Source: Sphingobacterium sp. BN32
GTDB taxonomy: Bacteria; Bacteroidota; Bacteroidia; Sphingobacteriales; Sphingobacteriaceae
DNA: 64,000 bases
Assembly (NCBI RefSeq): GCF_030503615.1
Contig: NZ_CP129963.1
Location: 868,001 to 932,000 of the forward strand
Reading direction: 5' to 3'
The notes under the pieces were generated by a model. The model saw nothing but the letters and a program-made list of their open reading frames with translations. It was not told the origin of the DNA and did not search any database. The position numbers were made by a program, and so were the translations under genes. This document shows, in pieces, positions 8,976-19,491 of the stretch. Position 1 is the stretch's first letter. Each line of letters starts with the position of its first letter.

Positions 8976-10205
8976 ATGCAGTTATTTAGATCATTAGCAT
9001 ATCCGAACTTTAGACTTCACGTCATTGGTCAAGCGATCTCGCTTTTAGGGACCTGGATGCAACGCATCGCCATTAGTTGGTTGGTCTACCAATTAACGGG
9101 CTCTGTTTTCTGGTTAGGGTTCGTCTCTTTTATCTCCTTATTACCTTCTTTAGTGCTCTCACCATTTATCGGAGCCTTCGTCGATCGACATAAGAAATAC
9201 AGATTAGTATTCATTACACAGATAGGCTTGATGATACAAGCTGGATTGCTGGCCTTATTGGTTTATTTGAAACTCGAATCGGTACTTTATCTGTCAATTT
9301 TAGGATTTATTCAAGGCGTGATCAATGCTTTTGATGTATTGGGACGACAATCCTTGCTCGTTTCCCTGGTCGACGATAGGAAGGACTTGCCGAATGCAAT
9401 TGCATTGAATTCTTCAATATTTAACGCCGCCCGCATGGTAGGGCCTGCAATTGGTGGCGTTTTGTTATCCACGTACGGAGAATTGGCCTGTTTTACGTTG
9501 AATTTCATCAGTTTTATTCCTGTTATCATCTGTTTGATGCTGATGAACGTGCAGGAAAAGGTCATCATAATTCCTAATGAAAGTGCTTTTGAAGGGCTTA
9601 AGCATGGCTTTGAATACCTGAAGCGTTCGCCACACATTATGTCCCTCATCATCATTTTAACTTTTTCAAGTCTGTTAGTCATCCCTTATACTTCCTTATT
9701 ACCTGCCGTTGCTCGGGAGCTATTTAATGGCGATGAACGTACTTTTTCTTGGTTTGAGAGTGCTGCAGGATTAGGAGCGATGATCGGGGCAATTAATATG
9801 GCACGCTTAAAATCTGGCGATAATCTTCGATACAGGGTTCTTTTCTCCGCTTTAGCGATGGGGATTTCCTTAGCTTTACTGGCATATGCGCAGTATCTAC
9901 CGGCAGCATTGTTCTTCACCATGGGCGTTTCTTTTGCTATGATGATGCAGAACTCGTCGATTAATACCTATATTCAGACCCACGCAATGCCTGCCTATCG
10001 TGCTCGGGCGATGTCCTATTATGTGATGGCTTTCCAGGGAATATTCCCTATTGGTAGTTTATTAACAGGAGCAATAGCAGAGATTGTCGGCATAAAAAAC
10101 ACCCTCTACATTATGGGTGCATGCGGGGTGCTGATATCTGTTGGTTTCTATATTTACCTAAGACTTCATATTCAACGACGCTTGTTTAAAGCTAATTTCC
10201 GTTGA
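8976..10205 (+). CDS. MFS transporter, EntS/DHA3-like exporter
   Basis: An integral inner-membrane protein of the major facilitator superfamily, 409 aa with about 12 hydrophobic segments. The N terminus (LAYPNFRLHVIGQAISLLGTWMQRIAISWLVYQLTGS) and FIGAFVDRHKKYR, the loop 2-3 motif, match the group that includes enterobactin exporter EntS and related drug or siderophore exporters. The substrate is not predictable, and no siderophore genes are nearby. Its last 34 nt overlap the 3' end of the convergent gene at 10172-10624. Confidence 0.85.
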   Translation: MQLFRSLAYPNFRLHVIGQAISLLGTWMQRIAISWLVYQLTGSVFWLGFVSFISLLPSLVLSPFIGAFVDRHKKYRLVFITQIGLMIQAGLLALLVYLKLESVLYLSILGFIQGVINAFDVLGRQSLLVSLVDDRKDLPNAIALNSSIFNAARMVGPAIGGVLLSTYGELACFTLNFISFIPVIICLMLMNVQEKVIIIPNESAFEGLKHGFEYLKRSPHIMSLIIILTFSSLLVIPYTSLLPAVARELFNGDERTFSWFESAAGLGAMIGAINMARLKSGDNLRYRVLFSALAMGISLALLAYAQYLPAALFFTMGVSFAMMMQNSSINTYIQTHAMPAYRARAMSYYVMAFQGIFPIGSLLTGAIAEIVGIKNTLYIMGACGVLISVGFYIYLRLHIQRRLFKANFR

Positions 10206-10624
10206 TTTAGCCGGAGCTCATTTTTCTTATAATCGATAATTGCTCCATAGGCTTTTAAAATATCTCCTCCCAAAACACCTATTACAGGATCTATTCCAAT
10301 TTGCGTATAAGCATAATTGATTGAGCTCAAATCCAGAACGGCAACTGTGAAATTCCTCACCGACCAATTATGAAGTTTCATTTCCGGAATACTAAGCATA
10401 AAGCTTTCCATGGTATTGGTGCCTAATCCAGTAGATAGAATGTCCGTGTTTTGAAAATTATCTTCAGCTAAGCCCGAACTTAATAGCGTTTGTTTGTCCA
10501 ATACAGTCTTTGAAGCACCCGTGTCGATAACAATCTTAAATGTCTTATCGTAGATCGTCATTTGGGTTATAATATGAAAGCCATCGGCTTGTAGGCCGAT
10601 GACTTCAAATGGGATTTTATACAT
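10172..10624 (-). CDS. Retropepsin-like aspartic protease-fold protein
   Basis: A 150-aa cytosolic protein (no signal peptide) with one aspartic-protease motif, IVIDTGASKTV (Asp34-Thr-Gly-Ala-Ser), and a later GVLGGDILKAYGAIIDY block that matches the second conserved patch of clan AA retropepsin-like proteins. Such proteins need to dimerise to form an active site. The substrate is unknown. It starts 27 nt after the mdh stop on the same strand and is probably co-transcribed with mdh. Its 3' end overlaps the convergent MFS gene by 34 nt. Confidence 0.75.
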   Translation of the reverse strand: MYKIPFEVIGLQADGFHIITQMTIYDKTFKIVIDTGASKTVLDKQTLLSSGLAEDNFQNTDILSTGLGTNTMESFMLSIPEMKLHNWSVRNFTVAVLDLSSINYAYTQIGIDPVIGVLGGDILKAYGAIIDYKKNELRLNQRKLALNKRR

Positions 10625-10651
10625 GTAAAGTATAGGTTATATGTCTGTTTC

Positions 10652-11596
10652 TTATTTCTTTAAAATACCCTCATCGTAAAGAACATCATTCATTTTTCGA
10701 ACTGCGTCGGCGGAAGCATTAAACAGTTCTTGTTCCTTTTCAGAAAGTTCCATAGGGACTATTCTGTCCCAGCCTTTGTTATTAATGATTACTGGTACTC
10801 CAATATTAATATCTTCCTGTCCAAATTCACCTTCCAAGAAAACGGACGCTGTGAACAGTTTATTTTGATTTTTTACAATGCTTTCTACCATCGAAGCTGC
10901 CGCTGCACCTGGTGCATACCAGGCTGATGTACCGATCAATGCCGTCAATGTAGCCCCACCGACCATAGTTTTCTTAACGATCTCGGCCTCTTCTTCCTCT
11001 GTTAAAAAGGATGAAACTTTTACGCTGTTCCATGTAGCATGTTTAATTAATGGGATCATCGTTGTATCGCCATGGCCACCGATCACAATTGCGTTTAAAT
11101 CATTCGCCGAAGCATTTAATTTATCACTGATTTGATATTTGAAACGTGCCGAGTCTAATGCACCACCCATTCCAATGATTCGATTCTTTGGAAGGCCACT
11201 CGTTTTCAATGCTAGATAGGTCATAGTATCCATCGGATTGGAAACAATGAGGATAATGATTTCTGGAGAGTGTTTAATCAGGTTTTCCACGACCGATTTA
11301 ACGATTCCTGCATTCGTTCCGATAAGCTCTTCACGCGTCATACCAGGTTTACGAGGAATTCCGGAAGTAATAACGGCTACAGCGGAGCCTGCCGTCGCTT
11401 GATAATCATTCGTAACACCTTTGATATGCGATTCGAAGCCTAATAAAGCAGCGGTTTGCATCATATCTTGTGCTTTACCTTCTGCGAAGCCTTCTTTAAT
11501 ATCAAGCAGCACAATTTCTTCTGCTACATTGCGTCTTACCAGATTGTCTGCGGTCGTTGCGCCAACTGCGCCTGCACCAACAACGGTTATTTTCAT
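10652..11596 (-). CDS. mdh: Malate dehydrogenase, LDH-like type
   Basis: NAD-dependent interconversion of malate and oxaloacetate in the TCA cycle. At 314 aa it has the Rossmann motif GAGAVG (residues 7-12), Asp32 (LLDIKEG) for NAD preference, the mobile loop PRKPGMTRE with Arg82 and Arg88, Asp148/Arg151 in DSARF, and the catalytic His175 in GGHGDTT. Arg in the loop at the position where lactate dehydrogenase has Gln supports malate rather than lactate. The small aspartic-protease-like gene follows closely. Confidence 0.95.
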   Translation of the reverse strand: MKITVVGAGAVGATTADNLVRRNVAEEIVLLDIKEGFAEGKAQDMMQTAALLGFESHIKGVTNDYQATAGSAVAVITSGIPRKPGMTREELIGTNAGIVKSVVENLIKHSPEIIILIVSNPMDTMTYLALKTSGLPKNRIIGMGGALDSARFKYQISDKLNASANDLNAIVIGGHGDTTMIPLIKHATWNSVKVSSFLTEEEEAEIVKKTMVGGATLTALIGTSAWYAPGAAAASMVESIVKNQNKLFTASVFLEGEFGQEDINIGVPVIINNKGWDRIVPMELSEKEQELFNASADAVRKMNDVLYDEGILKK

Positions 11597-11714
11597 AGTA
11601 TTGGGGTTTGTATTTACCCTTAAATGTAATAAATTTTATCGTGAATCACTTGTAAAATCCCCTTAAAATTTCGAATAATGCGCTATGTCACAACTTGATT
11701 GGTGATTCTTTCCA

Positions 11715-14012
11715 CTAGAATGGATAGCCGATCGCCAGGTTGAATACTAAGTTATCCCGGCGCCAATCACGCTCACGTATATCGATATACTTGAACACCC
11801 AACGGTCCCCTTTATCGCGATATGGAACACGGAACGGAATCGCAAAATCTGTCCGTATAACTAAGAAATCTAAATCTACCCGCAATCCGACACCGCCACC
11901 AACAGCAAGCTCCGATAAAAATGCTTTACTGAATTTACCGCCCGGTTTGTTCTCATCCTCACGCTGTAACCACACATTTCCGGCATCGACAAAGGCCGCC
12001 CAATGGAACATCCCTGCAATTTTTGAACGGTATTCTGTATTTAACTCCAGCTTTAAGTCTCCCGTTTGATCAGCGAAGAAATTGTCCTCTCCGATATTTT
12101 CGGGAAGGGACGATCCTGGACCTACTGAACGTGCTCTAAACGCACGTAAACCATTAGGACCACCCGTATAATATTGTTTCAGATAAGGTAGGGAACGGGA
12201 GTTACCATAAGAGTAACTTGTTCCAATCATAATGCGGGATGCTAATTGGGAAGATGCCGAAAGCTTCATATAATGACGTAAGTCAGCCTCTGCCTTCACA
12301 AATTGTGAATACGCCGTTCCGAATAATTCTTTGATATTGCCTTCTTTGTAGTCTGCCCCTTGTATTAACCCCAATATATTCCCTGACGTATTTAAGCCGG
12401 CTTTCGCATAGAAAGTGTGCTTTTTATCCTCCATGGTATTGGTGAAGGTATAGGTATAGTTAGGACCGAATGAGAATTGTGGATCAACGATGTGGCGTAG
12501 GGTAGGAACAGTATCCATTTGCGCCCTATATTCATCGGAGATCCCGCGAGGCTGTACATAGATAATCTCTGCAAGCGTTAAATTATGTTCTTTCTGTTCG
12601 TTCTCCTTCCATGCATATCCGAAGTTCGTCGTAAAAGAATTTAATGTATAGGCCGTTCTTCTGTTCAGGAATTCATATCCAACCTTTAAGAAGGTTCTAG
12701 GGATATATCGTCGTCCTGGTGCCCATTTGTAGGGTGAAAGTAATCTTGGCCAGTTAATTGAAACCTCAGTACCGTAGCGGATATAGCTGGAATTCAAATT
12801 AACATTACCACCGGTTTGCGTTTCATATCCACCGAAAACGGAAAGTGTCACCGTTTCAAAACCTTTGAAAGCATTTTTAAAGGTCCAATTGATATTGGCT
12901 TCCGTACCATTATATACTGCAGCAGTCTTTGCAATCAATTCTAAGCGCAGAGCTCTTCGCTGCATTGGTGTCAGATAATAATAAACGTCGAGCGTATTGG
13001 TTGAGTCCGGACTATCAACAAAATCGTTCTTCACAAACTTAAATGCATTTAAGTTAACCAAGTGGTTGATTGTTTGTTGATGCTCCCAACGATTATATAA
13101 TTTTCCGGGCTCCAAAAAGATGTGATTTGCCAATACCTTCTTACGAAAGCGATTCTCACGATCGATGATGTAATACTTACCATCGTATTTTTCTGTGCCG
13201 CGAGGAATACGTCGTCTGTTTGAACCTGTTGTTTCCCGGTAATTAGGAAAGATATAGATATTGCCAATCTTTTGCGGTGTCTTCGCCTTTTCAGGCGTCT
13301 CCGGTTTGATCGTCATGAACATATCCACTTTATTATTCCCTATGGTACTATCCACTTCCACTAAGAAATTGTCGTCGCTAAAGTAGTAATAGCCTTTGTG
13401 CTTAAGATCATTATCAATACGTTCTCGCTCTGCTAGGATAACATCTAAGTTGTAATTATTCCCGGGTTTTAAAAAAGTCTGGTCTTTCGAGTCATGAATG
13501 GAACGCCCAATTTGTGTTGTACTGTCAATATCAAACTCTGTCTTATTAATCCGATAAATTTTACCAGGAAAGGCATCGTATCGAACCGTAGCAAATTTGC
13601 CATCGATCAAAGTATCCGAGGTAACGCGTGCTTGAAAGAAACCGAGGTTCTCCATCTTACCACGTAGGAGGTTCTGATTGTATTCACGATTGACATCGCT
13701 TAACAATACCGGTTCTTCACCGTTGCGCTTTAACCATTTGCGCACAAAGTTATTTGTCGAATCCGGACCACCGCCCATATTCCACATCCCTAATTTGAAG
13801 TAAATGCCAGCAAACTTCTTATTCGGTTTCGGCATAAGCGACGATTCTAAAAAGGTTTCAAACCCTTCTCGGCGCTCATCTGAAATAGAGTCATGATGAA
13901 TGACTACATCACCTTCCTTATACAGCTTTTCGTTCTCTGCAACATATTTAGTGGGGTTACAACTGCTAAGCAATAACCCTAAAAAGCAAGGTAATATTAG
14001 TTTATTTCTCAT
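11715..14012 (-). CDS. tamL: TamL: lipoprotein BamA/TamA-family outer-membrane protein
   Basis: Outer-membrane 16-strand barrel of the Omp85 superfamily, the Bacteroidota lipidated counterpart of TamA, which works with TamB. The start at 14012 is chosen over the one eight codons upstream (14036) because it gives MRNKLILPCFLGLLLSSC, a normal signal peptide with lipobox LSSC, and is preceded on the minus strand by an AGGAAGGGG Shine-Dalgarno-like run. POTRA-type repeats follow (about residues 20-380), then the beta barrel, ending in aromatic residues (NLAIGYPF). It overlaps the end of tamB by 11 nt, so the two are co-transcribed and probably translationally coupled. The role in envelope biogenesis follows from the family. 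Confidence 0.87.
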   Translation of the reverse strand: MRNKLILPCFLGLLLSSCNPTKYVAENEKLYKEGDVVIHHDSISDERREGFETFLESSLMPKPNKKFAGIYFKLGMWNMGGGPDSTNNFVRKWLKRNGEEPVLLSDVNREYNQNLLRGKMENLGFFQARVTSDTLIDGKFATVRYDAFPGKIYRINKTEFDIDSTTQIGRSIHDSKDQTFLKPGNNYNLDVILAERERIDNDLKHKGYYYFSDDNFLVEVDSTIGNNKVDMFMTIKPETPEKAKTPQKIGNIYIFPNYRETTGSNRRRIPRGTEKYDGKYYIIDRENRFRKKVLANHIFLEPGKLYNRWEHQQTINHLVNLNAFKFVKNDFVDSPDSTNTLDVYYYLTPMQRRALRLELIAKTAAVYNGTEANINWTFKNAFKGFETVTLSVFGGYETQTGGNVNLNSSYIRYGTEVSINWPRLLSPYKWAPGRRYIPRTFLKVGYEFLNRRTAYTLNSFTTNFGYAWKENEQKEHNLTLAEIIYVQPRGISDEYRAQMDTVPTLRHIVDPQFSFGPNYTYTFTNTMEDKKHTFYAKAGLNTSGNILGLIQGADYKEGNIKELFGTAYSQFVKAEADLRHYMKLSASSQLASRIMIGTSYSYGNSRSLPYLKQYYTGGPNGLRAFRARSVGPGSSLPENIGEDNFFADQTGDLKLELNTEYRSKIAGMFHWAAFVDAGNVWLQREDENKPGGKFSKAFLSELAVGGGVGLRVDLDFLVIRTDFAIPFRVPYRDKGDRWVFKYIDIRERDWRRDNLVFNLAIGYPF

Positions 14013-17000
14013 TGGATTCCCCTTCCTCTTCTTCATTTTTTATCGCAGCTTTCTTCGGCTCGGTTACTTTGCTGGTATCAGGCAAATTCCTCGTGCTGTC
14101 TTTTTGTTCTTGTTGTTTTTTCAATTCCTCTTGTTGTTCGCGCTCGATGCGTTTTCTGTATTCAGGGCTGTGCGTCATTAAACTATCGCGAATAACCATA
14201 CGAACACTATCACGATAAACTGAATCCGTATCCATACGTTCAACGTCAAATCGTTTTCTAAATCCTCGGCTGTCCGTATTGTAAGCCGCAATCGCTTTCG
14301 AGCTCATAAACAATTCTCTAAATCTGTCATAGCTCATGTTGATGATAAAACCGATACCGGTTTCAACAAATTGCCCTTGTAGGGTAGCCTGATATTGATT
14401 CTTACGATACACGCGCGCAAAATAGCGACCGTCTTTCGATAACTGATAATCAAGAGAGATATCACCCGCAATATTGGTTGCTTTTTCTCCTGGTCTAGAG
14501 TTTCCTTCCACCTCGAAGTTTGAGCCAATCGTAATCTTCAATCGATCATCAAATAACATTTTCGAGATACCGACATTCAAATCCGTACGCGTTTGCGCGG
14601 ACCCTGTCAAGTAGTCTTCCTCCGAATTTAAGTTGAAATCTAATTCCACCCCTTTAATCAGATCGGATGCTAGATTATTCAATTGACTCGTTAAGAAAGA
14701 ACTCACGGTACTTCTGGCTAATGATTCCGCGCCACCTCCCGATAAACTCTCAAATGGATTACTAGACATAAAGCGACCTAGCGCAATCAGCGAGAAAACC
14801 TGCTTGTTAAGCTCTGCTGGATCTTCACGTATGTTGGCTAAGGCAATATTTACCTTGCTGATGACATCTTGTGAAGCTACTGCATTATTTTCATCCACAT
14901 CGATATCAAAGTTGATTTGTGGCTTGAACAATTCACCCGTCAAGATCAACTTCACGTTAAAAGGAATACGTTGTTTATAAAGATTCTGACTCTCTGCGCC
15001 AATTTGATTTTGAACTAGCTCTAATGTCGCGAATTTGCCAGAATAAAGGGCTGTGATATTCAGTCGGGCATCAAGTGGATCGCCATTCCATGTGATGGTA
15101 CTACCTTTCTGGAACCTAAAGTCTTTCGATATCGGGCCGAATGAAAAAGTATAATTACCATCTTCTACCGTGAAAGTTCCAGACATTGTAATCTTATCGT
15201 TGGCATCAATAGTGGTATTGATCTCAGCGATACCTTGAATATTCAATGCATCCTGTGTTCCTTCATCGAGGATAATTTTGAACTTAGCGTCCGGATCGGT
15301 ACTTAAGTTCAATGCAATGTCATAGCCCGATAGGGTAGTTGCCGTCGTCATGGAGTCCAGCTTAGCAAATACGTTAGCACGGGCCGTGTCGCTCTTATCC
15401 ACGAACTTAACCACTCCATCACGCTGCGTTACTCCAGGATCGTCATTCGGTACGATAAAGTTAAAATCCGTACGATCATTAGCCTTCACATTACCGTCGA
15501 TCCTAGGCTTATTTAAGTCTCCAGTGATACGCAGATTCGATGTGATGTACATTTTTCCGAAAAACATATCGTTGTCTTCACGCGTCGAATTCATGACTTC
15601 GAAATCATCGGTTGTCAGGTTCAAATTAAACACAAAGTCCGTATAAGTGGATGTTCTGATCGATCCATTCAAACGAGCAACATTGTTTCTCGAATCTACT
15701 AAGTTAAATTGACGGAAAGTAATGCCCTGATCGTTAAAGTAAATCTTCTGATTATCAATCTTCATGTTAGAGTTCAACATCGAGGCATTAATAATCGCGT
15801 CGTTGAAGGTCAAATCACCATTTATTCGCGGTGCAGCCGTCGTACCGGTTATTTTCAAAGTTCCTGACAAGTCGCCTTGTGATCCCTTAAGCTGCCCCAT
15901 ACTGAAGGCTTCAATCGTTTTGATGGTCATTGGTTTAAGATCCAAGGTGGCATCGATTTGCATATCGCCTTCCGCAGGGATGATGACATCAGCAATCAAT
16001 TGAACATCATTTCCATTCTCCGTAATTCGAACGTCCGCGGAGTAAGTGTTCTCTTTGATGTTATTTACCTTCAGCATCACATTACCAATCGTATCTTTTC
16101 CGAAGAAGAACTTTTCAATATTCAAGTCGGATACGAAAACAGGATTTGCTTCCAACCGTGAAACCGTTGCTGTACCGTTGATCCCACCGCCTAATGTCAG
16201 GTTTTCCGAATTCAACATCCGCGTAATGGTTTCAATACGGAAGTTATTAAAGGTTAAATCGATAGGGGAATTCAGTGTCGAGTCTTTCGATTGAATAATC
16301 ATCTCCTGACCATCTTTAGAAAGATGGAAATTATTCGCTCGAATGCCTGCGCTTCCGAAGGTCAATAAGTTGTTCGGATTGATGCCCCATTTCTCATAGT
16401 TCAGCATCAAGCCGTCTTCTTTTAACGAGAAATTGTAATTATTGGCATCCACCGACATATTAGCACCCAAATGGTACTGTTCTTTATCTTCTTTATCTTT
16501 TATCCAAAGACCTAGGTCAACATTGTTTTCTACGACATTCCCACTCAGTACCGTATTGCGCAACTCTACACCACTAACTTTGATATGTTCAATCAAGGCA
16601 TTATAGTACATTGTGCTGTCGACGGTAATAATATCCATACCGATATTCTCCACCTCCGTACCATCGTACATCACTTTAGGAGCGAGCAGTTTTGCCATCA
16701 AGGCTTTATCCTCGCTATTAAATGTTCCGTCTAAGGTTACATCTTGTAACTCCTCTAATGCCGGGAAAAATTCTCGGATAATCCGCGCATTGTTCAAGCG
16801 AGCACTAAATTCAAATTGCTGTGGCGAGTAGACAAGCGGAGTTTGATTATTGGAAGGATTGTAATAGGTTCTGATGATATCCTGGACCGATGCGCCTAAC
16901 TCCGTCAACTTATACTTACCAGCAAGATGCGCATTCAAGAACTCGGAACTTAAAATCAGAATATTTCTACCCGTATCAGCCTGAGCGGTTAACGCTACGG

Positions 17001-19269
17001 TATCCAACACATAGCGATCATCATTATAGGCGATAGACGAATTGGCGATCTGTAAGGAACCATTTAAATGATCTAAGTCAAATGTCTCGAAGTCGGCGAT
17101 GATTTTTCCGTGATAACGTAGGTTTTCATCCATCAACTTCAGGTTCTTGAGGTTGATGCTATCGATCATCATCTCGGCGTAAAGCCTAGGATATTGGCCT
17201 TGCATATTTGCCTGAATGCTCGCATTTAGTTGAACGTTCGGGTCAGGACTGTGTAAATTAGCCGATATATCCCCGCGATTTGCGGTAAAGTCAAAATCAA
17301 TATCCCGGTATCCATAGCCCATTGCATCGAAACGCTTTAAGGTTCCGGTCGCATCAGCAATCATCGTCTTAGGATTCAAGCCAGTTCCCTTCACCTGCGC
17401 CTGGGCAGCAATATAACCTAAAACGGAATCTTGCTTTAAGAACTCACCCAAATTGAAATTATCTACCGATACAAAAGCATTGTAAGTCGTATCTCTACCC
17501 ATGTTCAGGGTTCCATTGACTGTAGCATTTCCCTGTTCTGTAACTAACTTTAAATCAGTGTCAAAGCCACGCATTCCACCTTTGAACGTACCAACCAAAC
17601 TAATATTCCTCGGCAATTGTATACTGTCGGGCAATAGGGAAGGGGCAATCAGTCGGTTCAGGTCGGCACGGCTAGTCGTCAATTTCCGTATATCCAGATC
17701 CAGATACATCTTGTTCATATCGGGAAGTCCTTTGATATGCGCTGAGGCGATAAGATGCGTGTTATTCAAGGTTTTAAATTCGACTTTTGGAATTCTCAAA
17801 TCGTTCAGTTTGCCTAATACTTTTCCATCGATATAGAATTTCTTGTTCATCAAAGGCTTCATGGTTTCCTCTTTCTCGAGGTCAGGAGCCAAATAGCGGA
17901 TATCGCGCATATCGATTTGCGTCTTCTTCAGGGTCGCTTCAATAGTAACATTGCTCGGGTTTTCCGAAACAGCCGCTAATGAAGGGTAAGAGACTTTGAT
18001 GTTATCTCGGATGATGGAATTCGGTGTTTCGATCAAGAAATCTTTAACGATTGCCCCGGTGTTTGTATAAACGAAATCACCTTTCAATTGCCTTAGTTCA
18101 AATCCTGAATGATCCTTTACAGCAAGATTTGCTAAATTTCCGGAAATGGAATCAGCAGAATAGTAGACATTATCCATCGCACCGGCAAGGTCGGTCAACT
18201 TCAAGTTAAAGTAATCCAGTCCCTTCATTCTCGGTTGGTTATCATCTCTAAACCAAACGTTTGTTCTGGCGATGCCAATTTTGTCAACTGATACAATCCA
18301 GTTGACAGAACTGCTGTCAGCACTATTAGATTCTGGTTTCGGAGCCGATTTCCCAAGAAATACCTCTGATTCGGAGTCTGTTAATTTTACCTCTTTCAGT
18401 TTGACCAACTCTTTGTTTAGATCAATCTGATCTACGTTCGCGATCAGTTCTTTGATGGTAAACTTGGTGTTGATGTTCGATGCCTCGTCATCGTACTGTA
18501 TATAAATATTCTTCAGGCCAAGTACTTCCGTCGCCAGATTTGGCAAAAGCGAAGTTGCTTCCACACTGGGGTCATTGATCCCAAAGTCGGAGGCATCTGG
18601 AGCTTCCTCTTCCGAAACAACCTGCCATTGCTTAATCCTCGCCTGCAAACCGTCGATATTGATCTTCGGCATGTTGAATGTCATATTCTTGGTGAGGTCA
18701 AATGTTTTAATGCGAGTATCGAAATGGTTAAGATAAAGATCGGCTGATGTGCCAATCACATCATCTTTGTATACAAATTTAATCCGTTCAAACAGTACCT
18801 TATCGATATCGAAAGTTAATGCGGATGTGGAATCCGCTGTTGCTGTACTTTCTTTTTCCGTCGCAAAAGCTCCGACGATATAACTGAAGTTGAAGGTGCT
18901 GTCTGGTAGTTTACGATTGATTTTCGCGGTAATCCCTTTCAACTCAAGCTCTTCAATCTCTACCGTGTTCTTCAGTAATTTGAACATGTTGATATCCACG
19001 AGCAGCTGCTCGCCGGCGATCAATGTATCCTTAGACTGATCTGCAAAAAAAACATTTTCTAAGACTAGTTTTTTAGGAAAGGTAATATTAATATGGCCGA
19101 TATCTACCTGCGTACCGATCTTATTTTCCAAGTAGTTCGTGACCTTGCCAACAATATAGTTTTGTACAGCGGGTAACCTGACGAGGAAAATAACCAGTAA
19201 TAGCAAAGCGATGATGGAACCAATTATCCATAAGAAAGTTTTGATTGCAATACGGCCGAATTTATTCAA
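14002..19269 (-). CDS. tamB: TamB: translocation and assembly module, AsmA-like
   Basis: A very long periplasm-spanning protein (1755 aa) anchored by one N-terminal membrane segment (about residues 12-32, FLWIIGSIIALLLLVIFLV) and ending in the TamB/DUF490 domain (about residues 1350-1690, with ALGRFMSSNPFES). The middle is repetitive beta-strand sequence of the kind that forms a hydrophobic groove bridging the inner and outer membranes for phospholipid transport or barrel assembly. The last 80 residues are charged and low-complexity (many Glu, Lys and Gln). It is upstream of and overlaps tamL, the reverse of the tamA-tamB order in enterobacteria. A -7 box lies at 19374-19381. Confidence 0.9.
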   Translation of the reverse strand: MNKFGRIAIKTFLWIIGSIIALLLLVIFLVRLPAVQNYIVGKVTNYLENKIGTQVDIGHINITFPKKLVLENVFFADQSKDTLIAGEQLLVDINMFKLLKNTVEIEELELKGITAKINRKLPDSTFNFSYIVGAFATEKESTATADSTSALTFDIDKVLFERIKFVYKDDVIGTSADLYLNHFDTRIKTFDLTKNMTFNMPKINIDGLQARIKQWQVVSEEEAPDASDFGINDPSVEATSLLPNLATEVLGLKNIYIQYDDEASNINTKFTIKELIANVDQIDLNKELVKLKEVKLTDSESEVFLGKSAPKPESNSADSSSVNWIVSVDKIGIARTNVWFRDDNQPRMKGLDYFNLKLTDLAGAMDNVYYSADSISGNLANLAVKDHSGFELRQLKGDFVYTNTGAIVKDFLIETPNSIIRDNIKVSYPSLAAVSENPSNVTIEATLKKTQIDMRDIRYLAPDLEKEETMKPLMNKKFYIDGKVLGKLNDLRIPKVEFKTLNNTHLIASAHIKGLPDMNKMYLDLDIRKLTTSRADLNRLIAPSLLPDSIQLPRNISLVGTFKGGMRGFDTDLKLVTEQGNATVNGTLNMGRDTTYNAFVSVDNFNLGEFLKQDSVLGYIAAQAQVKGTGLNPKTMIADATGTLKRFDAMGYGYRDIDFDFTANRGDISANLHSPDPNVQLNASIQANMQGQYPRLYAEMMIDSINLKNLKLMDENLRYHGKIIADFETFDLDHLNGSLQIANSSIAYNDDRYVLDTVALTAQADTGRNILILSSEFLNAHLAGKYKLTELGASVQDIIRTYYNPSNNQTPLVYSPQQFEFSARLNNARIIREFFPALEELQDVTLDGTFNSEDKALMAKLLAPKVMYDGTEVENIGMDIITVDSTMYYNALIEHIKVSGVELRNTVLSGNVVENNVDLGLWIKDKEDKEQYHLGANMSVDANNYNFSLKEDGLMLNYEKWGINPNNLLTFGSAGIRANNFHLSKDGQEMIIQSKDSTLNSPIDLTFNNFRIETITRMLNSENLTLGGGINGTATVSRLEANPVFVSDLNIEKFFFGKDTIGNVMLKVNNIKENTYSADVRITENGNDVQLIADVIIPAEGDMQIDATLDLKPMTIKTIEAFSMGQLKGSQGDLSGTLKITGTTAAPRINGDLTFNDAIINASMLNSNMKIDNQKIYFNDQGITFRQFNLVDSRNNVARLNGSIRTSTYTDFVFNLNLTTDDFEVMNSTREDNDMFFGKMYITSNLRITGDLNKPRIDGNVKANDRTDFNFIVPNDDPGVTQRDGVVKFVDKSDTARANVFAKLDSMTTATTLSGYDIALNLSTDPDAKFKIILDEGTQDALNIQGIAEINTTIDANDKITMSGTFTVEDGNYTFSFGPISKDFRFQKGSTITWNGDPLDARLNITALYSGKFATLELVQNQIGAESQNLYKQRIPFNVKLILTGELFKPQINFDIDVDENNAVASQDVISKVNIALANIREDPAELNKQVFSLIALGRFMSSNPFESLSGGGAESLARSTVSSFLTSQLNNLASDLIKGVELDFNLNSEEDYLTGSAQTRTDLNVGISKMLFDDRLKITIGSNFEVEGNSRPGEKATNIAGDISLDYQLSKDGRYFARVYRKNQYQATLQGQFVETGIGFIINMSYDRFRELFMSSKAIAAYNTDSRGFRKRFDVERMDTDSVYRDSVRMVIRDSLMTHSPEYRKRIEREQQEELKKQQEQKDSTRNLPDTSKVTEPKKAAIKNEEEEGESNEK

Positions 19270-19373
19270 AGCTGGAGTTCTCTTGTTTTGTGATTATCTT
19301 TTTATACCTAGTATTAACATAATAAAAGGGATTTTGTTTGTTTTACGACAATTAAATAGCCCTAATATCCTTA

Positions 19374-19381
19374 CAAATATA
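19374..19381 (-). promoter_or_regulatory. Candidate -7 box of the tamB-tamL promoter
   Basis: The minus strand reads TATATTTG, a full TAnnTTTG match, about 105 nt before the tamB start. No clear -33 element. Confidence 0.35.
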
Positions 19382-19491
19382 GCTTTTGCGAAGTAATATG
19401 TGCTAAAATATTGCTAATCAATCCGCCGGTAGAATATTCTAGTTAATTAGTATATTTATTGTTTATAACATCAATCTAAACATAACCTAAT

